From Liolophura sinensis (Eukaryota; Mollusca; Polyplacophora; Chitonida; Chitonidae): a DNA stretch of 64,000 nt. The stretch is from positions 12,097,501 to 12,161,500 of the forward strand of contig NC_088303.1 in assembly GCF_032854445.1 (NCBI RefSeq). Direction: 5' to 3'. Of this stretch, positions 35,465-48,400 are shown piece after piece. How positions within the stretch are numbered: the first letter of the stretch is position 1; each line of letters opens with the position of its first letter. The notes below the pieces were generated by a model. That model had not been told where the DNA came from. It saw nothing but the letters and a program-made list of their open reading frames with translations, and made no database searches. A program made the translations under genes and the position numbers.

Positions 35465-36720
35465 ATGTAGCATCTGATCGAATGAATTGAATGTATCGGC
35501 CTTGAAATGGGACTGGTTGAGGTTTAAAGATATGCATGTTAACAATTTCTGCGTTCAGAATCAAAATCATATGAGGAGAGGAATAGACCTACTGAATGAA
35601 GAGTAGGGTGTGGGTGGGGGATGTCAGTTTGCTAGCCAAGCTCTATATTTAAAACTCGTGCGTATTGAAACCTCATGGACAGTCAAGGGTTTAGCACACT
35701 ACAGACGCTGAGACCTTTGTCGCTGCCCCACTCGTTATCCTAGTTTTCAAGAGCTGATAGTATTTTTATGAGTTTTAAAGGTCTCTGTTCTACGTACTTT
35801 GGAACCCTCAGAAAAAAAGATTTTTGAAAGATGTTCAGCTTAAACAATGTCAAGGTCACTAGTTATGACATGAATACATCAGGGGCATTTCAAATTTAAA
35901 TATGTTCTAGCTGTGTAGTCGTGTGAAGTATATGTCATCCAAACACGTAAAGCGTTGGGGGAGTAATTAAACTACTACAGCGATAAGCTGAGCATACTCT
36001 GTAGGGATATATTGGGACTTTTGGTGTCATTAGTTTTGGGTCCGTCTGCTACATGGAAACAAAAGTTCACATCGGACGTGAAAATATCTGTGGACTCAGA
36101 GATTCCCGGACTCATGTGGACTCATGAGGCACATTTTTGGGCGACAAAGCATCAGATATTCCTGCCTCCATGATCGTCCGGTGATAACGCACAAGACGAC
36201 ATAATGCTATTCCCTGTACTGCAAATAGCGCGTAACTTTGTCAAGGTTACAGATTTCCTCGATTATTTCCCCTTATTCTATAGGCCTGAGATCGTCAGTG
36301 GAGTCGGGAAGCGAGGCTGGTAACAGGGGTGTAACCGGCCTGGGAGCTTCCATTATGCCATTCTTGTATACTATAGAGCTTGGTCACTTGGTGTATTATA
36401 ACTGGATTGTACAAATGTACAATTTGTACAATTAGAAGAAGGGATCAAGCATTGGCCCCCGCGGTGTCATTATAATACATTTGAAAGCAAATGAGAAGTG
36501 GGGGATGAACTATGCCAGGCAACGCAGTAAAGGGTCAAGGGCCAAGGACTCTGGGACCTTATGTGGCCCTACACGTATTTGAGCATATTTTACGACGAAA
36601 GAAATATTCATCCTCAATGTTATGAGTAAGTCTTAATTTTGGCTAACAAATTTATTTACTATCTATAAATCTACAAGTCATGTTGGCCCACTTACTTTCC
36701 ATACACCAGCCCCGATAACA
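35465..36720. other. Intergenic, nothing recognised
   Basis: No coding segment, RNA gene or clear repeat seen. Confidence 0.5.
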
Positions 36721-36724
36721 TAGT

Positions 36725-37010
36725 TTGTAGCGTTCGATAAAGGATGAATCCTGGATCGAATCACACCCAAGACCTTAAAAGAGGAAGTTGTAACTTTCTG
36801 GCTTGGCGTTCAGCATGAAGTGGGTAGTGCAATGACTGGTTGACCCGTATCAGTATAATGTTAGGACGGGGCGGCTTACTTGCCTTTGGTAAGCAGCACT
36901 AGATAAAAGAGCGGTGGAAATCCGCCCTGGAGGTACATTACATGAACGCTAAGGATTCCTTCATCGTCATATGACTGAAAAATTGTTAAGTACGACGTTA
37001 AACACCATAC
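36725..37010 (+). mobile_element. Family B SINE, 5'-degraded
   Basis: It retains a B-box-like remnant (GGATCGAATCACACCC), the AAAGAGGAAGTTGTAACTTT block, GTATCAGTATAATG and the 3' domain ending ACGTTAAACACC. A short internal deletion removed part of the GTAAGGCGTCTCAGTGAAGC region. Confidence 0.8.
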
Positions 37011-37029
37011 AACAGAAATAACTCAAACA

Positions 37030-37396
37030 CTGAGTGAGTGAGTGCTTGGGGTTTAACGTCGTACTCAACAATTTTTCAGTCATATGACGACGAAGGAATC
37101 ATTAGGGTGCATGTACGTGTAATGTGCCTCCTTGTTGCAGGACGGATTTCCACCGCTCTTTTATATAGTGCTGCTTCACTGAGACGACTTACCGAAAGCA
37201 AGTAAGCCGCCCCGCCCGAGCCATTATACTGATACGGGTCAACCAGTCGTTGCACTATCCCCTTCATGCTGAACGCCAAGCGAGGAAGTTACAACTTCCT
37301 CTTTTAAAGTCTTAGGTGTGACTCGATCAAGGATTGATCCTGGATCTACCGGTCCCGAAGCGGACGCTCTACCAACTGTGCTATCCGGGCTGGTCC
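37030..37396 (-). mobile_element. Family B SINE, full length, inverted neighbour
   Basis: Complete in minus orientation: head (reverse complement of GCCCGGATAGCACAGTTGG) near 37,390 and 3' domain near 37,040. It is flanked by TAACTCAAACA at 37019-37029 and 37397-37407, a target-site duplication. It lies about 20 bp from an oppositely oriented copy and forms a long inverted repeat with it. Confidence 0.88.
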
Positions 37397-37419
37397 TAAC
37401 TCAAACAGTACATGCAGGT

Positions 37420-39050
37420 AAACAATGTTTTATTATGCATGCATGCACGTGCAGTAGCTGCTTCTAGAAACAGCGGATAAAAGAGTGTATGTTAAGGGCA
37501 AGAGTTCGGAACACCGATACACCGTTCAAAACGCCTTAAAAATCCTTCTTATGCTAATTGGTTTTCTTGCAGTTTCCAAATATAGCATATAGTGTAGGTG
37601 TATATACGGTGTAATCAATGAATCACAAAAGGAAATTATTATCAGGCATTATGATTTAATTTATTTATTGATTTCTTTATTGCCTAATGCCTGTTTTGTG
37701 GGCGAAGGAAACATATATTGTCTTGGATAGCGTCAATTTTTCACCAATTAACCGCTGTGTGCGTTAATTAAAATCATGTCCTCTGCAAGTTTCGTACCAC
37801 CGCGGAAGACGAGGAACAACGCCCTCCGCGCCCTTCGTGCCGGGGGTGCAAATAAAGAGGACCTGCGCCTTTCGTATGTTTCGCAATGCTAACACAGGAA
37901 ACCAGAATGCACGATATAAACCACCCATCTTTGCCAAGTTACTGATGACCATTTCAGCGTATGATTTACATGTACGTACATGCACACCACACTGATTTTC
38001 TTCAGTGGACGTTATTCTAATTTTCTGTGGGTTAGGAAATATGCAGGCGTTGCTTATCAAACAACTGGTTTGTTGCATTGCCTTTTGTTGGCGGATCACT
38101 TTTGATTTATAACCTGCGTTCGGAGTTTCACGGGCATATTTTACAGTCCCCTCGAATGCTAAGTGATATTGTCACATATTGCAAACTGCAAACTTATTTG
38201 AGGCCAAATTTGCACAAAACAACTAAAATAGTCACTGATTAAATTGCAGTGCGTTGATCTTTTTGAACAAATTTAGCAAAACGTTTTAATAATCGACTTT
38301 GATTAAACAATCTGTGTGGTGTGTTTATGCCCCTAAGCCCCCCCCCCCCCCCTCCAACCCACGCCAGCCTTTGAATTTGCGGAAGAAGAAGCTCTACTGC
38401 TGCAAGCACCCCACCCCGCTTCCTACACCACTGTAATATGATTAAGTGGAGCATCGTGAATGATGTCTTCGGTATGGCGTTCCAGTGAGGCAGCACTGTA
38501 AACATATCGGTATACGGTCCCGCCTGCTACAAAGAGACCCCTTCGTAATATAACCGAAAAAATGTTGAAAGCCCCAATTCAATGTGTAAGCAAACTGTAT
38601 AAACCCCTTTCTCAATCGTAGACCTGAAATAAATCCATATTTGTGTATATGCATTATACAATCTGGATAACTGCTGATAATATACGTCAAACAGAAGCAT
38701 TTTTACAACATATTCAGGTAAGAAGTCGCGGTTAAGTTGACACAGACGTCTTTCCCGTGCACCTCAATGGTGTTCCATTACAGCTTGACCTCGAAAGGCA
38801 ATGCATCCTACTCACAGGTCCTCATTTCCCTTTATATATTTTCCTACGTACTTACACTATTTGCATTAACCTAAATCTAGTTTTGGGAAAAATACTATAC
38901 ATGTAATCGGATAGGCTCCCCACTGCAAGAGGACCTTGTGCGTTTGATCAGTGTGGTCCCACATTGGAATCCAACTTCCACTGTTCATAAAGTGGAAGTT
39001 CGGGAGTTCATAAATGAGAAGGTTGGTCAGGCCAGGTACACGATTGCAAA
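37420..39050. other. Intergenic with SINE-tail-like fragment
   Basis: No gene supported. About 38,445-38,590 (GGCGTTCCAGTGAGGCAGCA, then CTTCGTAATATAACCG and AAAAAATGTTGAAAG) looks like the 3' half of a SINE related to families B and C. A poly-C run lies at about 38,338-38,352. Confidence 0.45.
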
Positions 39051-39059
39051 GTTTAACGT

Positions 39060-39265
39060 TTAAACCACTAAGTTTGTCGGCCACATCATGGCGAAGGTCG
39101 CAAGTTTAAAAAGGGGGTTTGTCGGACACATCATGGCGAAAGCCGCAAGTTTAAAACAGGAGGTTTGTCGGCCACATTATGGCGAAGGTCGCAAGTTTAA
39201 AACAGGAGGTTTGTCTGCTACATCATGGCGATGGTCGCAAATTTAAAACAGGAGGTTTGTTGGAC
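39060..39265. repeat. 46-bp minisatellite, about 4.5 copies
   Basis: Unit GTTTGTCGGCCACATCATGG, CGAAGGTCGCAAGTTTAAAA, CAGGAG. Copies differ at a few positions. Confidence 0.85.
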
Positions 39266-39269
39266 ACAT

Positions 39270-40078
39270 ATATATACACACATATATACATGTACATACG
39301 TAGGCCTACATGTAAATTACATCAGATATAAATATACAAATATACTTAATTGGCATAAATGTCCATTTAAACTGAAGAGCCATGCACATAAGATTCCATG
39401 AATGACAAAATGCACTATATATTTTTTGTTCAAATAGTTTCTGAACTTTAAGTTTTCCAAACTTTTCAGACAGTAATTAGGGTGTATATATTTCGGCCCG
39501 TTTACAGAATGATTATTAAAAAATTAAACCTGCAGTGCGCAAAAGAGAGACACTGAGTCGGCAACTTTTTCAGTTTGAACGTGTCAAATATATACAATCA
39601 TTTTTTGTAATGCAATATAGTAATATCCGAGTTTGCGTCCGTGTTGTGACATCGTGTGGCATTCCAGTGAGGCTGCACTGTATTAAGGAGACGCCCCGTT
39701 GTAGTATCACTGAAATGGGCGTTGAAATCGACGTCAAACCGTATCGCCTATATTATATGCAGATAGAATACATGTAAATTACATTCACGGTTAGCTTAAT
39801 TATAGGAATGCTATCTCACATATTGGGAGTTTTCTTATGGTTCAGGTTAAACATTTGAATAGCCATTGACGAATTGAAATATTTTTTACTAAAGTGATCC
39901 CTTATGTTTGTGTTCAGATTTAACTAATTTTTCATGGACGAATACATAATCATGTCTTGGTTCATAGAGAATTAACCAGTTGGGGCGTCGTTGAACATCA
40001 TCAGAATTTTTTCTCAAACTGATCGTGAAAGTCAATCTTTGTTAAAGTCCAAGTTTTATCGGATTATATACCTACTCA
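39270..40078. other. Intergenic with second SINE-tail-like fragment
   Basis: No gene supported. About 39,640-39,755 (GTGTGGCATTCCAGTGAGGC, then GAAATCGACGTCAAACC) resembles the fragment at 38,445 in the same orientation. Confidence 0.4.
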
Positions 40079-40417
40079 CACTGTTTGAAGGATCTGGTCA
40101 ATTCGACCAAACAAATTTTGGTACAGACGCATGAGACCAAATAATGGGGCGACGAAACATGAAAGGGTCAAAACAACCATTACAGTTTTGTTTATAATGT
40201 TTGCCATGACACTATTTTGGTGACCAAAGAAAATGCGACCACAGTAAATGAGGCCTCATCATTTTTGGCTGCTTCGACTAAAAGTAATTGTTGTTATGAC
40301 CGTCTTCTGGTGATCAGAAAATCTGACCAAAGAAGATATCTGGTCATTTCGACCCTTTATTTAGTCGGGCGCGTTTGTACCAAAATTTGCTTGGTTGACT
40401 ATATCCTTCTAACAGTG
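40079..40417. mobile_element. MITE-like element with about 48-bp terminal inverted repeats
   Basis: The left end, CACTGTTTGAAGGATCTGGT continuing to CAAATTTTGGTACAGACGC, is mirrored at the right end: its reverse complement reads CACTGTTAGAAGGATATAGT continuing to CAAATTTTGGTACAAACGC. The 339-bp body has no coding capacity. Internal GGTCATTTCGACC-like motifs also occur as inverted pairs. I could not define a clean target-site duplication. Confidence 0.75.
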
Positions 40418-41011
40418 CCAGCGAATTAATACAACATAAAATTAGGTTAACATAACAGAATATAAGTCAATGAGATTACCATAATAATGTGGGCCGAAAA
40501 TATAGTTATATATATTGCTGAGTCAGCAATCATCCACTATAGGCCACGATATATAGACTACATGTACTATAACTCATAATGCGGTGCTGGATTTCAGAAA
40601 AGAAGCTGGCTATCTATTTCATCCTCTGTTTTGAGATCATTGATTGGCGACAACCGAGACAGCCATAGAGAGAAACGGACATCCTTTCTTCTCTCTACAT
40701 GACGTATTTTAAAATATAACGTGCAAGCATTGAACTTAACAAAGTCATGGTGCATTACTCCGATGTGTGAGCTATTTTTTTTTTTCTTCTCCACATCCGC
40801 AACTTTTATGGTTCAGTTTAAGGACTCTGTAGAAGAATTGCCTAAATGCATCGGTCGGGAATTTCTCTATACGATGTGCTTCCTGCTGTACGAATAGTAC
40901 ATCTCTAGTGAGCCAGCAATTAACAGCCAAACCGGACGCACTGTACTATACAGTCATCCGCTAATAGAGAAATAGGCCTATTTGTGTGTAGGTTATATCC
41001 GCTACATGGGT

Positions 41012-41253
41012 ATTTATTTGTTTATTTATTTGACTGGTGTTGTACGCCGTACTCAAGAATATTTCAGTTATGCGATGGCGGCCAGCATTATGGTGAGAGG
41101 AAACCCACGACCATCCGCAGATTGCAGGCAGACCTTCCCACGTACGGCCGGAGAGGATGCTTGAACTCACAGCGACCGCATTCGCATTAGTGAGAGACTC
41201 CTGGGTCATTACGCTGCGCTAGCGCGCTAACCTACTGAGCCACGGAAGCCCCC
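41012..41253 (-). mobile_element. Family A SINE
   Basis: Minus orientation: tail TTTATTTATTTGACTGGTGT near 41,020 and head (CTGAGCCACGGAAGCCCC) near 41,250, followed by a poly-C run. The central part carries a deletion of about 20 bp around the cysteine-rich-looking GCTGGCTTCC block. Confidence 0.8.
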
Positions 41254-41259
41254 CCCCCC

Positions 41260-42458
41260 CCCCCCTCCACAGTTACTAGGCCTCTGTACTGAGCTTATAA
41301 TAACTGATATGCTAAACGTTCCACTTATAGTTTTATTGTTGCGTGATGTAGAATTGTAAAGGTTTACTGTTTATATGTTATGGCGTCCTACTCCTGGGCT
41401 CAGATTGGAACGTCTTGAAACTAATGTTTCTTTTTCAACGTCATGACGTCTGGGTGTAAAATATAAAAAATGTAAAAACAAAAGCCATATCTATAAACTG
41501 TGCAAAATAACACTTTTAACACTGAAAGAAATTCCGAGAGTTTACCTGTATATAAATCAGGAAGTAACAAGTGAACAAACTCAAATTCTTTTATTTGTAG
41601 ACTTGAACAGCTTGAAATTACTCGCGGAGGTAAACGTATGGGCCGTTGTGTTGCGTGACACTCGATGTTTGAAAGGTCACCTCTCACCTTCAACATGTAT
41701 ATATGCACACGGGTCGCAACTAACAGCTGGGTAGAGTGCTATATAGCCATAAACCTACATGACCGTCACAATTAACTGAAAATATTAGTATAAAGAAAAA
41801 TCAAAAGATACTAATAATTAACTATTTGCACAGAGTGGCCTATATTTTGTAGGATGTTTGTGAAGCAAGTGTAGGCACATTATACGCAGATGACTGCAGG
41901 CATGTGATCTCCCTTTTGTCTTTGATTTCATTCATTTTGCTTACGACTAGGCCTATTCTAAACTTTAATGGATTTCCGCGTCTTACATAGGCCTACATCG
42001 GATTCTGTATATACATATATACTTACTGGCCAATATATTGCCTAATTGGTTTTGAAAGAGCCAAACATAGCCCCGGTGTACACGAATCACGAAAATCGTA
42101 AGAAAAAATCTAAGCTAGGCCTATATTAGTCTGGCTTGAACAAACAAGAAAAGAAAATATATATGTATTTACATGCGTTCAAGTTAGGCCTACAGGCCTT
42201 GGGGTAAAAATGACTTGCAAATTATTGGTTCGGAAGCATTACATGTGTGCTCTCTACTTTTCGATCGTCATTATTTGGAACCGTTAACAGGTAGCTATCT
42301 CCAGGTGAATCACAGTCGGACATCCTGAATTGAATGTCTTTGATTGGTACATAAGTCCAGGTCGCCACCAGGTGGCGCTCTACGGTCCTACTACAAACCC
42401 GGATGCTCAGAAGGAAATCCGCATCGGTTCGTCTGCTGCAGACAGTGACTCTTCGAAG
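41260..42458. other. Intergenic and PGD upstream region
   Basis: No additional gene supported. The last 100-150 bp before 42,459 should hold the PGD promoter and 5' UTR. A GGTGGCGCTC motif lies near 42,371, and no TATA box is evident. Confidence 0.45.
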
Positions 42459-45400
42459 ATGGCTGAGAAAAGGTGGGTTTATCTTTGGTTCTGCACCATA
42501 GCAGTGCCCTTATGCCACATATGTATGTTATCAGATACATATTGTAGCGTACCTGATACATGACAACATTATTGGGACATAAAAGCATCACGATGACAGC
42601 GCATTTTGAGTCGTATTCGTAAACTTAGCTTGTTGAAGTCGTACGGGTACCGGCTCAGCTTTGTACTGTGACAGTATGTGTAATCACAGCCCTACAGAGC
42701 CAGTCGTACCTGTGCCTTACATGCCTACTGCATTTTGAGTTGTAAAGAATTGGATGCTGCATGTGTTTCTTTCTGATCCACATGAGCGTTCATCATGAAA
42801 AGCAGCTCCGTTGAATTCAGTGAAGAAATCAACCACGTGAGAGCACAATAGTCTACAACTCAATCAGTGCTGTACGTAGACCTATATACGTTTAGTGTTA
42901 GTAGAGCCTCATATAGGCTGAATTTTAGTTTCTGTTAAATTAAACGGTCTTTTGTGCTGACAGATGATGGCCACATCGATGTAGTAGATTCGTTAAATAC
43001 ATCTCCACCTAATGGTTAGAGCGTCCACTTCAGTGTCGGGGAAATCCCCGGATCAAACCCGGTACAGGTAGAGTACTTGCTTCCTCACTTAGAACTCCGC
43101 ACAGAGAGGCTAGAACATGGAAACATGACTGGTTGACCTGGTGTCAATAGAATGTGACTGGATACGGTGTCATGTCTGGTGTCCTCGGCATTTTACTTTA
43201 GTGGCGGCAGCATTTGGCCCTGCCACAAGAGACACAAGATTTGTACGCACACCTAATGACAATTCTTCGTCATATGACAGAAAAATTGTTAAATATAACA
43301 TTAAACCAAAAGCACACATACATGCATACAGCTTCATTGCAATAATTAAGTTAAATTAAGGGAAAGGCAGGAGTGGGGCTCAAGGTGTTAACCTTTCAGA
43401 CACGAGATACAGGTTCATTTGTACTTGTTTGTCAAAGTAACTTGTCAAATAGTGATTTATTCCAGTTTCCACCACCCATAAAAATGACTGCCATTATATC
43501 AGTGGAAAATTATTGCTGTAAACAATACTCAAATTAAATAAATTCTATAAAGCAGTTGCACTTGACACATGTCTAGTTTCTCGACCCTTGAACTTGTCTA
43601 AAGATGGATGTATTAGTGCAGAATTCACGTCTTTAACACTGGTGTCAGAGACACTTGTCGGGCTTATATGATAGAGGTAGTTGTTATGTAGGTGTAGGAA
43701 AAAAGAAAGATATTGGCATATTCAGCAAGCATTCTGCATGGTGCATCGTGATAGAGGCCATATCAAAAAGTGCACGATACTAGTCTAGTACCATATGTAT
43801 TGAAGCTAGTGTTTTGACGTGAAGGTATATGGTTGCCATGATATGAAAATGAAAATGTCTGAAATTCCATACCTGAGAGTCCTTTTTTCACACAATACTT
43901 CTAAATTTAATTTTATGTGTACCAAAAATTTCATGAAAGCTTGAAGTGTTTAATGTTGATTATGTTAACTTCACATACATTTTCCTTAAGCCTGTGTTAT
44001 TGACTGTGAGGTTTTATTGTTTGAAAGGGAAAAAGACTTACAGCACGTATAGATAAATGTATATAAGGAATACAGTGACTTGCATTTTTCATTTTATTAA
44101 GATCATGACGCAATAGATATATCAGTCATAAATTTTAAATGCAACAAAACATGATTTTCTTCAACTACCTTTCATAAAAGGCTAACAAGAAGAATATGTA
44201 TATGTAGGTAATGAAGCATACCCTGAGCATTCTCAGTAGTCAGTATGAAAAACATGAACATAGCCATTTGTTTAGTCATAACCACTTGTATAACAGCTTC
44301 ATTGAAATCAGTATGCATTTAAATCAGTCTTTTATGCTACCCTTTCCCTCCTTTTGAATTAATTAGCTACATGTTCTAGATGTAAAAGCGAACAAATAAT
44401 AAGTTCTTTGGGGGCCTCCGTGACTCAGTCGGTTAGCGCACTAGCGCAGCGTAATGACCCAGAAGCCTCTCACCAATGCAGTCGCTGTGAGTTCAAGACC
44501 AGCTCATGCTGCCTTCCTCTCCGGCCGTATGTGGGAAGGTCTGCCAGCAACCTGCGGATGGTTGTGGGTTTCCTCCGGGCTGTGCCTAGTTTCCACCCAC
44601 CATAATGCTGGCCGCCGTCGTATAAGTGAAATATTCTTGAGTACGGTGTAAAACACCAATCAAAAAAAAAAAAAAATCAAAAAATAAGTCATGTGTGCAC
44701 ATGTATACAGACAACATTATTAAGAATACTTAACCAATGCAACCAATAAGTGTCAAGAACATGGGTGCTTTGTGCACAAGCCATTCATACATGTGGATGA
44801 TTTCAAATGAAGAGACAGCCCTGGTTGGTGCAATTCTTCTGATAAACATTCATAATACATTTAAAAAAAAAAAAACAGTGGATGGATGCATATCTACAAG
44901 TTACTTTATGTCACCATGGTGATTCTTGATTGGTTGTAAAACACATTGAGTCGGTCATAGGAATAACACTACTTTAGTGAACACATAAAAGTATTAATTA
45001 ACTTTCATCTTTTGTAAAAGTGTTCATAGCCAAAATTATTTTAATTCCTACAGCTCCACTGTTCTTAGTCTTGATTGTGATACATGTTGGAGACCACATA
45101 CATGTACCTACCATCGTGCTCTGCTGATAAAAGTAAAGGAATGTTTGTCAATGACTATGGCTCAGTGGGGGTTTAAGGTTGACTGGTCTCTAAACATGAA
45201 TTTAAAAAACATGTACTTACATTTTAAATGCTGATTGACTACAAAACAGTGTTGCATGGATTTTCTTTTGAAAGTGGAAAGAATGTGAAATAATGAAATG
45301 TTTTGTGAGTTATTGCACTGTACATGTGAGGTAAGGTCAGCTGAGTGAAGATGCAAAATACATGTTTGTGCAGAATTCAGGTCTTTATTTTTGTCATTCT

Positions 45401-48400
45401 TTTATCCTAATCCCATAGATATACTTTTCAGATATCGCCCATAATATAACCCTACTTTAGTACCACAGTGCTATTGGTTAAGGTGAAAGTTTTTAATTCT
45501 TATATTATATTAAAGGTGAACAGATAACTTAAATGATGAGAAACTTTCATATTCAATTAGCCAAAGGGTGTATGGAACATGTAGATAGGAATTTTGAGAA
45601 ACATGAGAACATTTGGTCTTTTTGATAGTTACTTTAGTGATTTGATTGTATACATCACTTTGCTATCTGCGATTTGTCATAACCCATTGAAATACAATAG
45701 ATCAACCATAACTTCCTTGTCTGCACTAGGCTGACCTAACAGTAGAGCTTGTGACCTTGCAAGGATTATCTCCAGCATGTGCTACAGGGCAAAACAAAGG
45801 TCTGTTACTCATTTCAACTAAAACTTCTGTGCAGCGATACATTGTCATAATTCTTTTCTAGACTAACCAAGAATATATGTTAAGACTTAACATTCTTTGT
45901 TTTGTGTATGTTCACAGTGCTGACATTGCTCTGATTGGACTGGCCGTCATGGGCCAAAATCTTATTCTCAACATGAATGACCATGGCTTTGTGGTAAGTT
46001 CATTCTCTCCATCCTGACCTGTCATTGCTTTCAAATATGAACATTCTGTTGAGGGAAATAGTCATCAGGCTTGCTTGAAATGATATCACAATGACCTGCA
46101 AACTTCATTGTTGAAACTTGCCCATATGACCTACAAACACACGTCTTTAAGTGGGGCTTTCTAATGTTAGTGATATGCTTTATATACATGTAATTTGTGG
46201 TATTGTACCATTTGTTTCTTTTTTTTTTTAATTATTATTTTTTAATTAGTTACCAGTCTAAAATACGTGGTGTTTTATTCCTTGACTAGTGTAATTATGA
46301 CGTGTTTGTAGTATCAAGGTTGAATAATTTTATCCTTGTAGGTATGTGCTTTTAATCGCACAGTGGAAAAAGTAGACACATTTCTTGCAAATGAAGCTAA
46401 AGGAACGAAGGTAATTGGGGCCAAGTCATTGGAGGATATGGTGTCAAAGTTAAAAAAACCACGACGAGTGATGCTGCTAGTGAAGGCTGGCAAAGCAGTT
46501 GATGATTTCGTGGACAAATTGGTGAGTACTTCTTCAACTATACGTAAGTAGTAAAAATGGTTAACTTTTAATGTTATAATGATTCATGTGACAGACTTTA
46601 ATGCTGAGAAAGTATGTAAAATTTATGTTCTAACATTTTTATTTACAAAATCAATGCACTTTCATAAGCAGATATTGGCCTTAAAATGATACTTTTGATG
46701 CCAACACTGTAGTAGGTTTTTCAGATAAGAAATGAGTCACAAAAAAGCTCTGAAATGGTACTCTGAAAATCAGAATCAAGCAAAATGTACCCCTTGAAAT
46801 AGGCTAAGCTTTAGGTGAAATACAGTATTACAGTACACTATAATTTTCCCGACTGCTTCAGTGGCCTACTTGTCAGAGCGTTTGCCTCGAAGTCAGGAGC
46901 CCTGGGATCAAACCCGGGTCGCATAATATCAAAGACTTTAAAAATTGTACTTGTTGTTGCCTTGCTTGGCACTCAGCAGAGAGGGGTTAGAACACAGAAA
47001 CAGGACTGATTGGCCAATGTCAGTATAATGTGACTGGGTGGGGTGGCTTGTCTGGTGTCTATGGCATGAAACTTCTCTTTCGGCAGCTCAGGCTTGGCGT
47101 GTCACAAGAATGTAACTTGTATGACTCTTCGTTGTCATAGGACTGAAAAAATTGTTAAATAAGACATAAATCCCAACGCATTTATACATTAATGTTTCAG
47201 GTGTTTGCGAGGTGTTTATTTATGCATATTCTGAAGGCATTGTTCTGTGTAGACTGAAAAAATTATACTTTTTGTAAAGCCCTGAAGCCAGCTCATATCA
47301 TTGCCCATGATATTTAATCTGTAAAATGGTTTTTAAGTAACACATCCAAAGATGGTGCTGTTGTGAAGGTATTTATTTGGACTATTCTAAATTAAAAACA
47401 AGAATTTGATAGGATTTGTGCTGATTGTTGTTTTTGCCAAAAATCTGTGCTGTAGTCTCTTTAAAGTACAATGTATAGACCATAGTTCGTTACATGCTGT
47501 TACATGTTCATTGCATGTTGCACTGTCTAAGTTGTGTGATGCTTGTCACATGCTCATTCCACTCCCACACTGATAGATACATGATTGTATTTGACAGGTA
47601 CCTCTCTTGGAGAAAGGAGACATAATCATTGATGGCGGAAACTCTGAGTATGGTGATACTACAGTAAGTGTGACCAAGCACATCTGTACTAAACCAAAAA
47701 CTCAGTCCCATATTTTCTATCCAGAACATAAATTAAAGACACCTGTATTATAAACAGGTTCTGATAAATTGTATTTCTGTCTAATGTAATGTGTCATTTT
47801 ATGTGTTTGGTGTAGCATTTTATGGTATGTGGGTATATACTGTCAATGTTGCATTAATTATAAATTGGTGCAGGTACACTTGTACACTTTGCACAATCTG
47901 CCCTTGAGACCTTGATCTTTGACCCTTGGATTTTACTCTGTGACCTGACATCCTTGAGGTTGGGTGAATTTTACCTTTACCTAAAATCAAATGAAAGATC
48001 TGATAACTCTAACAGGCAAGCTGCCCCAGGTTTTTCAGATCCCTTGTGATATTTGGTGGAGAGGTGCATTTTGGCTGAATATTTCTGGGTGAATTACAGT
48101 ACATTGTGTTTGTGTTTCAGAGAAGGTGTAAAGATCTAGCACAGAAGGGCATCCACTTTGTGGGTAGTGGAGTGAGCGGAGGTGAAGACGGAGCTAGATA
48201 TGGCCCGTCGCTGATGCCAGGGGGTACAGAGGCTGCCTGGTAAGTAATCCTAGCATACTGGTACATGAGTTGTCACTGGCTCAGTGGCCTCAAGGGTCAC
48301 TCTTGTCCCAGCCGGAGATTGCACATTTCTGTTGTGAACTAACCAAATTAAGCTGGTAGAATTTGGTTGTACAGAGAGGGTGGTGGCTCTGTGGGGCCTC

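Noticed and set aside
35163-35570. Frames with VYIQVKIIDDGEI and YVHNFTIIYNLYL repeats
   Set aside because: By-products of the 39-bp minisatellite on its two strands.
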